The notes under the pieces: model-generated
The model's database searches: none
The model's input: only the letters and a program-made list of their open reading frames with translations
What the model was told of the DNA's origin: nothing
DNA from: an uncultured Pseudomonadales bacterium
GTDB taxonomy: Bacteria; Pseudomonadota; Gammaproteobacteria; Pseudomonadales; Pseudohongiellaceae
Reading direction: 5' to 3'
Assembly (NCBI GenBank): GCA_938082955.1
Contig: CALKDE010000415.1
Span: 1 to 6,182 of the forward strand
Length of the DNA stretch: 6,182 nucleotides
In this document: in pieces, positions 1 to 4,517 of the stretch
Position numbering within the stretch: the stretch's first letter is position 1
Layout of the letters: the number at the start of each line of letters is the position of its first letter
Translations under genes and position numbers: made by a program

Positions 1-161
1 GGAACGGTGCGCTGCCCGGATTTTTGCATGACCTCAAGCATGAGCTCCTGATTACCTTGCATATTAATTTCCTCGAACTCGTAGTCTCTGCTGGCTAGGA
101 GGTTTTTCGCGGCAGTGCAGTAGGCGCAGTAGGTTGAGGTGTAAATTGTAATAGTAGTCAT
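1..161 (-). CDS. grxC: Glutaredoxin, GrxC (glutaredoxin 3) type, 3' end outside window
   Basis: Small cytoplasmic thiol-disulfide oxidoreductase that uses glutathione to reduce disulfides and glutathionylated proteins. The 53 complete codons read from the start show the thioredoxin-fold beginning: strand TITIYT at residues 3-8, active site C12-A-Y-C15, helix, then strand YEFEEINM, and the TVP signature of the cis-proline loop right at the window edge. The family is normally about 80-90 residues, so roughly 30 C-terminal residues are missing. The start ATG at 159-161 aligns residue for residue with E. coli GrxC up to the active site. An in-frame ATG five codons upstream (174-176) is possible, but neither has a good Shine-Dalgarno. 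The usual active site is CPYC; alanine replaces proline here. The gene lies downstream of the TonB receptor on the same strand, but a terminator between them argues for its own promoter, which I could not identify. Confidence 0.9.
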   Translation of the reverse strand, partial: MTTITIYTSTYCAYCTAAKNLLASRDYEFEEINMQGNQELMLEVMQKSGQRTV

Positions 162-296
162 AGTTAAACCGTACATCTAAAAAGGGAAGAGGGAATAGAA
201 AAGGACGGTAGGCCATGCTGATCCACTTAAGGCCGCAAGTATCTAAAAGGGCGAGTCCTAAATCATTTAAATCTATGTCTTGCTTTAATGCCGCAT
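162..296. other. Intergenic spacer between receptor terminator and glutaredoxin
   Basis: This 135-bp stretch should contain the glutaredoxin promoter on the minus strand. I see several A/T-rich hexamers but no pair matching both -35 and -10 consensus at 16-18 bp spacing, and no clear Shine-Dalgarno ahead of the glutaredoxin ATG. No repeat or RNA gene is visible. Confidence 0.5.
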
Positions 297-329
297 AAAA
301 AAAGGGCGGTAATCGCTTACCGCCCTTTT
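297..329 (-). terminator. Rho-independent terminator of the TonB receptor gene
   Basis: A perfect 13-bp stem (300-312 pairs with 317-329, core GGGCGG/CCGCCC) closes a 4-base loop. Read on the minus strand it is followed by a run of seven T (complement of 297-303), the classic intrinsic terminator. It begins about 50 bp after the receptor stop codon. The A/T flanks on both sides mean it could also stop plus-strand transcription, though the plus-strand T run (CTTTTCATTATTTT) is interrupted. A second, weak 6-bp hairpin (342-347 with 354-359) lies between the stop codon and this terminator and has no T run. Confidence 0.92.
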
Positions 330-378
330 CATTATTTTACTCTCTCTAACTCAAGAGAGGGTAGTACTAATTGCCGAT

Positions 379-3000
379 TTAGAAATCAGCAGTTAGACGA
401 GCAAACCAATACGAACCGTTCCAGTCTACAACAGTGCCAGACTCATAAAGACGTCCACAGCAAGTATCGCCGACATTGCCCTTCGCAGGGTACTCATCGA
501 ATACATTACGACCACCAGCGGCTATCCTGAAGGTATCGTTGATCTGATACTGAGCTTCGAGATCGACGAACCAGGTAGGATCCTGAACTTGCCGACGGGA
601 AGTACCTGAGTTTGCATTCTCATGCTCACCCCAGTAGCTCGCTCTCGCGGTTAATCTCAGATCGTTGATATCGTGTGCAGCCGTGAAGACGCCACGCCAG
701 TTTGGATTGTAGTTTACAAAATCAAACTGAGCCTCTTCATTTCGGAAAGCGCTCGGATCAGATTCAAAAGCCTTCTTGTTATAGCTTAGCGCCATAGACA
801 AGTTGGTGGAGCCAGCGGAATCCCAGTTAAGCGGATAGGAGGCAACAATGTCGACACCCTCGCTTGAAACGTCAAAGCCGTTGGTGAAATACAAAACACC
901 ACCAATGGAATTAGCGCCGGCAACGCCGGCATTATCCAACAGCAGGAAGTTTTGGTAGGCGTCGCCAGAAGTAGGATCAGTGGACACGTCTCGCGTCGAT
1001 ATCGCATAAGTAGCGTCATCGAGATTGATTCGATAGAAGTCCACAGTCAGATCTAGCTCAGCTATATTAGCCGTAAAACCAATAGTGTAGTTAGTGGATG
1101 TCTCAGGCGTAAGCGGAGTTGCGCCTAGTGCTTGAGCCACTGGACCACCGGCAGGGAATAGACCTGTCGCAACCGGAAAACCATTGGGCAGTCGAGTCGA
1201 TACATTGATCGTTCCCTGCTGTCCCGGTGTCGGTGCACGGAAACCGGTACCGATGGAGCCGCGAATTGCAAAATTATCCGTGAATCGATAGAGGCCTGCG
1301 ACCTTAACAACGGTCTCAGCGTCGAAGTCGCTGTAGTCCTCGTAACGAAGCGCACCTTGCAAGAAGAGGTTATCGGTTATGTCCGCACTGACGTCAGCGA
1401 AAAGCGCAGTTGAGCTACGCTCATACTTTTCAGAGAACTGTGGCGAGAATCCTGGAAATCCATTCGAGCCCACTCCCACTACCTGATACACAGGGTCACC
1501 TGAGTTGGCGCAATCCAGAGTCGAGCCTCCAGCGATTACATTCATTCCAGCCGTGGAAGCAGTCATATCAGCGTTACAAAGGCCGAACGGATCCGGCGTC
1601 GCGTGTGGGCCTGCCACATAGGAATTTAGTTCCCCTTGCACTACTTCGTAAGACTCGTCCATGTAGCTGGCGCCGAAGGCGAGCAGTATGGGACTGGCGA
1701 AGTCTGATTCAAACTCATAGTTGAAATCGGCTTGGAATTGAGTTTCAGAGTTAATTAAATCCCCAGGCTTAAAGGACTGCTGGGAAGCGCGTCCCTGTGA
1801 AGGGTTAATGGTGTTAGCCAGAGTATATCTGATCTCACTCTCACCGGTTCTTCCACTGAAGTCGTAGTTGAGACCGTTATCGAAGGAACCTCGAATTCCT
1901 CCCAATAAGGAAAAGTCGGATACCTCACCAAAGAATCTTGGCGTGAAACCACCGGGATATTTCTCTAGCGGGTTGTAGATACCGCCATCGGCCTCTCTCA
2001 GGTCCTCTATGGTTCCATTACCAGGGTAGCGATAGAAGAAACCGCCATCGGATTCGCTCTCCGAGATGTTGCCGAAGGCATAGGCCTCAGTGTCAGCATC
2101 AATTTGATAGCCGGCATTGAAGAAAAAGCGCGCAGCTTCCTGATTCGGTTGACCCCATGGGTTGACCACATCATCTTGGCCTATATTGGCGCTGGGTAAA
2201 CCTGCCAAGAAGGCGGCATCTCCACCGTTCTGTCCAGATCTAATATTGTACGGGTGGGCACCGTTTGGATCGGCACAAAACCAACTTTCACAGTATTGCT
2301 CTGATCGAGAAGTAGCATCCGCCTCAGAAATTTCAGCGGACATATTAATAAATCCACTTTCCCCTAGAGGCAAGCCGAGATTGGCCTGCACCGTAGTCTG
2401 GGCACCGTCACCTTCGCTGAATTCACCGCTATCGATAGAAAGGCTGAATCCATCGTCGGCATCTTTGAGAATGAAGTTAATTACACCGGCGATGGCGTCA
2501 GAGCCATACTGTGCCGAAGCACCATCACGTAGCACTTCGATGTTTTTCAATGCAATGGATGGAATGGTAGATATATCGGGTCCCTGAGTACCAGAGCCGC
2601 CGATGGATACTAGCGCGGAACGGTGGCGGCGCTTGGAGTTAACCAGCACGAGAGTTTTATCTGTGGGCAGGCCGCGAAGTTCGGCGGGCCGGATAAACGA
2701 TGATCCGTCAGAGATGGGCTGTCTTCCAAGGTTGAAGGACGGCACCAATGTCTTAAGAATGTCGTTGGTATCAGTATAAGAAACAGCTCTGAGATCTTCC
2801 GAGGTAAATACGTCGATAGGTACTGGAGAGTCGGAGACCGTTCTTGGTCTACCTCGTGCTCCCGTTACGACAATCTCTTCGAGTTGTGCATCACTGTCAT
2901 CTTGTGCAAACACCATAGGCGTGTAGGCCGCAGGCGCTAGCAGTGCAAGCGCGATGGCTGTCGGGAGAACCCGTTTGGCCATTGTGGGTCGTCTTGTCAT
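379..3000 (-). CDS. TonB-dependent outer-membrane receptor (plug plus beta-barrel)
   Basis: Outer-membrane active transporter of 873 residues that imports a large or scarce ligand using energy from TonB-ExbB-ExbD. The N-terminus is a signal peptide (basic start, hydrophobic core about 11-25, likely cut after VFA at 32), followed by a TonB-box-like segment EEIVVTG at 41-47. The plug domain spans about 55-180 and includes LRGLPTDKTLVLVNSKRR (108-125) and IEVLRDGASAQYGSDAIAGVINF (154-176). The rest is the 22-strand barrel, with GFRAPT at 587-592, GGRNVFDEYPA at 828-838 and a terminal phenylalanine typical of barrel proteins. The start ATG at 2998-3000 has AAGGGG 8 nt upstream (3009-3014); the later Met7 has no such site. 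Six cysteines, 237/242, 475/497 and 847/848, fall in predicted extracellular or loop segments. The ligand cannot be assigned: no adjacent siderophore, cobalamin or polysaccharide gene is present. The family call is firm; the substrate is unknown. Confidence 0.96.
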   Translation of the reverse strand: MTRRPTMAKRVLPTAIALALLAPAAYTPMVFAQDDSDAQLEEIVVTGARGRPRTVSDSPVPIDVFTSEDLRAVSYTDTNDILKTLVPSFNLGRQPISDGSSFIRPAELRGLPTDKTLVLVNSKRRHRSALVSIGGSGTQGPDISTIPSIALKNIEVLRDGASAQYGSDAIAGVINFILKDADDGFSLSIDSGEFSEGDGAQTTVQANLGLPLGESGFINMSAEISEADATSRSEQYCESWFCADPNGAHPYNIRSGQNGGDAAFLAGLPSANIGQDDVVNPWGQPNQEAARFFFNAGYQIDADTEAYAFGNISESESDGGFFYRYPGNGTIEDLREADGGIYNPLEKYPGGFTPRFFGEVSDFSLLGGIRGSFDNGLNYDFSGRTGESEIRYTLANTINPSQGRASQQSFKPGDLINSETQFQADFNYEFESDFASPILLAFGASYMDESYEVVQGELNSYVAGPHATPDPFGLCNADMTASTAGMNVIAGGSTLDCANSGDPVYQVVGVGSNGFPGFSPQFSEKYERSSTALFADVSADITDNLFLQGALRYEDYSDFDAETVVKVAGLYRFTDNFAIRGSIGTGFRAPTPGQQGTINVSTRLPNGFPVATGLFPAGGPVAQALGATPLTPETSTNYTIGFTANIAELDLTVDFYRINLDDATYAISTRDVSTDPTSGDAYQNFLLLDNAGVAGANSIGGVLYFTNGFDVSSEGVDIVASYPLNWDSAGSTNLSMALSYNKKAFESDPSAFRNEEAQFDFVNYNPNWRGVFTAAHDINDLRLTARASYWGEHENANSGTSRRQVQDPTWFVDLEAQYQINDTFRIAAGGRNVFDEYPAKGNVGDTCCGRLYESGTVVDWNGSYWFARLTADF

Positions 3001-3036
3001 TTACTTTTCCCCTTAATATAGAAGTAGAACGATTGT

Positions 3037-3051
3037 GCCTGTTGAACAGGC
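3037..3051. promoter_or_regulatory. 15-bp inverted repeat in the receptor 5' leader
   Basis: GCCTGTT-G-AACAGGC is a perfect 7-bp inverted repeat around one central base, 36 bp upstream of the receptor start codon and about 20 bp downstream of the predicted -10 box. The position suits an operator bound by a dimeric repressor. With a one-base centre it cannot form a normal RNA hairpin without opening several pairs, so a DNA-level role fits better. No regulator gene is visible in the window. It matches neither a Fur box nor the E. coli LexA spacing. Confidence 0.45.
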
Positions 3052-3069
3052 TTTAAATTAAACATGGAG

Positions 3070-3097
3070 CTTATACGAACACACCTAGAATTGCCGA
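3070..3097 (-). promoter_or_regulatory. Candidate sigma-70 promoter of the TonB receptor
   Basis: On the minus strand TCGGCA (3092-3097, 4 of 6 matches to the -35 consensus) and TATAAG (3070-3075, 5 of 6 to the -10) are separated by 16 bp. Transcription would start near 3063 and give a leader of about 60 nt containing the 15-bp inverted repeat and the AAGGGG ribosome site. A weaker alternative lies upstream: TTGGAC (3152-3157) with TAATAT (3131-3136), 15-bp spacing. Predicted by eye. Confidence 0.4.
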
Positions 3098-3304
3098 GGC
3101 GACTCACCATAAACCCTGCTGGGGCGAAGAATATTATTCTGAGAGCGAAAAGTCCAATAAAAGTATCATCTTAGGCCATCTAACTAGCTCCAGCTGCAGA
3201 ACGTATGACCGTTAAACGAAAATCTCCCTTTTAATGAGCGTGAATAGCTCCCAAAGAAGCGTGGTTATGCCATTTTCCAACATTTTGCCGATTTTTTGTA
3301 CAGC
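3098..3304. other. Divergent intergenic region, left part
   Basis: About 200 bp with no convincing gene. It includes a perfect 13-bp A/T-rich palindrome, AGAATA-T-TATTCT (3128-3140), which overlaps the alternative -10 of the receptor promoter and could be a protein-binding site. Short overlapping open frames of 60-73 codons exist on both strands from about 3212 to 3433, but they lack Shine-Dalgarno sites and resemble no family I know. Confidence 0.4.
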
Positions 3305-3395
3305 CGCCCAGTTTAGCGGGCGAATAGAGGTGTGCGGCTCAATATTTGCCCTGTTTTGTTGTCGTACAACAGGGGGCTTTAAGCGGGTTTTGGTA

Positions 3396-3425
3396 TTGAC
3401 CTGGATAGCAGCTTGCGCATAGCAT
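3396..3425 (+). promoter_or_regulatory. Candidate sigma-70 promoter toward the hydrolase
   Basis: TTGACC (3396-3401, 5 of 6) and TAGCAT (3420-3425, 4 of 6) are spaced 18 bp apart on the plus strand. Transcription would start near 3432, about 20 nt before the terminator at 3453, giving either a very short terminated RNA or a leader that must be read through to reach the hydrolase. If this is the real start, the upstream pairing elements at 3305-3390 are not part of the hydrolase leader. Confidence 0.35.
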
Positions 3426-3452
3426 GAGGCCATTGCTCAGGTAGACATATGC

Positions 3453-3485
3453 AAACCCTCGCTCCAGCTGGAGTGGGGGTTTTTT
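3453..3485 (+). terminator. Rho-independent terminator just upstream of the hydrolase start
   Basis: A 13-bp stem (3453-3465 with 3470-3482, two G-T pairs, central CTCCAGCTGGAG palindrome) around an AGCT loop leads directly into six T (3480-3485). It points along the plus strand and ends 31 bp before the hydrolase ATG. No plus-strand coding gene lies upstream in this window for it to terminate, so it belongs either to an unrecognised RNA or to the hydrolase leader itself. On the minus strand no good T run follows. Confidence 0.85.
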
Positions 3486-3516
3486 GTTTGGGAATACGTT
3501 ATTCGAGGAACACGAC

Positions 3517-4305
3517 ATGAGGGGCGACTCCAGCACAGAAAATTCATTATTCAGCAATTCTGTAGTCTACCAATTGCCCCATGCGGGCAATGTGCGAGAG
3601 GGCATCAGCTATGTTGACGATGCGAGAGTTTTCGATATTTATTTTCCAGAGCAGGTTGAAAGGCCAGTACCGGTGGTAGTGCTCGTGACGGGTTATCCAG
3701 ATTCAGCGTTTTTAGAGCGGGTAGGCATTAAGCAGATGCAGGTTCAGGCCTATAGGGACTGGGCAAAATTGTTGGCCGCTAGTGGCATGGCGGCGGTAAT
3801 TTACAGCAATGTCGAGCCTGTAGATGACGCCTTTACACTGCTGGATTTCCTGCGCTGTAAGGCGGATGAGTTGCAGATTGACCCTGCACGAATCGCCGTT
3901 TGGTCTTGTTCGGGCAACGTGCCGAATGCAATCAATATTCTGCACAAAGACAGTGCTGTACGCTGTGCAGCTTTGCTATACGGGTTTATGTTGGACACGG
4001 CGGGTTCGGTAATGATAAAAGAAATAGCGCAGACATTGGGCTTTGCGAATCCCCACGAGGGCATGGAAAACTTTCCTGAAAATACCCCTATATTGGTTAT
4101 TGGCGCGGGCAAGGATGAGTTTTCAGGTTTGAATGAATCCATTGATAACTTTGAGGCGGAGGCAGTGGCTCGCAATAGCCCGGTGAGTGTTATTCGTTAT
4201 CCCCAGGGAGTGCATGCCTTCGATAGTCTTGATGATTCGCAACGCTCGATCGAAATGATCAAACTTTGCCTGGGCTTTCTGCGGCTACGATTAAACGTTT
4301 ATTGA
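3517..4305 (+). CDS. Alpha/beta-hydrolase, dienelactone-hydrolase type
   Basis: Probable cytoplasmic esterase, lactonase or peptidase-like hydrolase of 262 residues with no signal peptide or membrane segment. The alpha/beta-hydrolase signs are a first core strand and oxyanion loop VVVLVTGYPDSA (53-64), a nucleophile elbow IAVWSCSGN (126-134), the acid loop VIGAGKDEF (194-202, likely Asp200) and catalytic His233 in GVHAFD. Aligned with the G-x-nucleophile-x-G pattern, the elbow W-S-C-S-G-N puts Cys131 in the nucleophile place, as in dienelactone hydrolase, with Trp replacing the first Gly; Ser132 is the alternative. The ATG at 3517 is chosen because GAGGA (3505-3509) sits 7 nt before it. A TTG 33 bp upstream lies in the terminator T run and is unlikely. 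The gene is followed by 212 bp before the next gene, with no clear terminator between. Substrate unknown. Confidence 0.88.
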   Translation: MRGDSSTENSLFSNSVVYQLPHAGNVREGISYVDDARVFDIYFPEQVERPVPVVVLVTGYPDSAFLERVGIKQMQVQAYRDWAKLLAASGMAAVIYSNVEPVDDAFTLLDFLRCKADELQIDPARIAVWSCSGNVPNAINILHKDSAVRCAALLYGFMLDTAGSVMIKEIAQTLGFANPHEGMENFPENTPILVIGAGKDEFSGLNESIDNFEAEAVARNSPVSVIRYPQGVHAFDSLDDSQRSIEMIKLCLGFLRLRLNVY

Positions 4306-4456
4306 TCCTATCGCTATCCATAGTCGGCGTTCAGTAGCCACCGCGTGCACTAAGTTATGTACCTGTTGGCGAATATTTGATTAAATACCGAGCAGTTTCC
4401 TGAGGCACTTTATGCTTTCCAGAGGTTCCAGTTTTAGATGCAGTATTTACTAGATT
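4306..4456. other. Spacer between hydrolase and NosR-like gene
   Basis: No terminator with a T run follows the hydrolase stop codon. A lone FNR-like half site TTGAT (4377-4381) occurs but its partner ATCAA is absent. A TATGCT hexamer (4411-4416) has no -35 at proper spacing. A small inverted repeat TACTA-gat-TAGTA (4448-4460) runs into the 14-bp tandem repeat that follows. The promoter of the NosR-like gene is not identified. Confidence 0.4.
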
Positions 4457-4498
4457 AGTAGAAGCACTCTAGTAAAAGTACTCTAGTAGAAGAACTCA
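4457..4498 (+). repeat. Three tandem copies of a 14-bp element
   Basis: Copies at 4457-4470, 4471-4484 and 4485-4498 follow the consensus AGTARAAGNACTCT with no spacer: 2, 2 and 3 differences in pairwise comparison. The array ends 19 bp before the ATG of the NosR-like gene and just ahead of its ribosome site. The junctions create CTAGTA (4469-4474, 4483-4488), complementary to TACTAG at 4448-4453. A regulator-binding array or an mRNA leader element is plausible; replication slippage alone is the null explanation. Confidence 0.85.
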
Positions 4499-4517
4499 AA
4501 ATAGGAAAATAATAATA

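Larger units (their letters stand above)
3305..3485 (+). ncRNA. Candidate structured RNA or attenuator leader ending in a terminator
   Basis: The plus strand carries a series of pairable segments that share arms. CGCCC (3305-3309) can pair with GGGCG (3318-3322). GGGCGAATA (3318-3326) can instead pair with TATTTGCCC (3343-3351, one G-U), extended by GAG/CTC (3327-3329 with 3338-3340) across a 2-nt bulge. CCCTGTT (3349-3355) can pair with AACAGGG (3368-3374). Finally GGGTTT (3385-3390) is complementary to AAACCC (3453-3458), the 5' arm of the following terminator. Mutually exclusive pairing ahead of a terminator is how attenuators and riboswitches are built, but it could also be an independent small RNA or chance. 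I recognise no known riboswitch class. No strong promoter is visible before 3305, so the 5' end is arbitrary. Confidence 0.25.

Noticed and set aside
64..297. Minus-strand frame of about 78 codons running from the receptor terminator into the glutaredoxin gene
   Set aside because: The first part looks protein-like, but the only ATG is late, has no ribosome site, and the frame overlaps the well-supported glutaredoxin in another phase.
379..3000. Receptor as a NosA/OprC copper channel linked to the NosR-like gene
   Set aside because: The receptor is longer than the usual OprC/NosA proteins, shows no Met- or His-rich metal-binding stretch, and is transcribed away from the NosR-like gene with a hydrolase between them.
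3212..3433. Overlapping 62- and 73-codon open frames on opposite strands in the divergent intergenic region
   Set aside because: Neither has a Shine-Dalgarno site, neither resembles a known family, and such lengths are common by chance. The structured-RNA reading of this stretch explains the sequence at least as well.
3187..3470. Direct repeat GCTCCAGCTG at 3187-3196 and 3461-3470 as possible flanks of an inserted element
   Set aside because: A 10-mer repeated once is expected several times by chance in a window of this size, and no transposase or terminal inverted repeat accompanies it.
3484..3516. TTG start extending the hydrolase by 11 residues
   Set aside because: The TTG lies in the terminator T run without a ribosome site, while the ATG at 3517 has GAGGA 7 nt upstream.
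4371..4390. FNR/DNR-type site upstream of the NosR-like gene
   Set aside because: Only the half site TTGAT is present; the ATCAA partner at the right spacing is missing.
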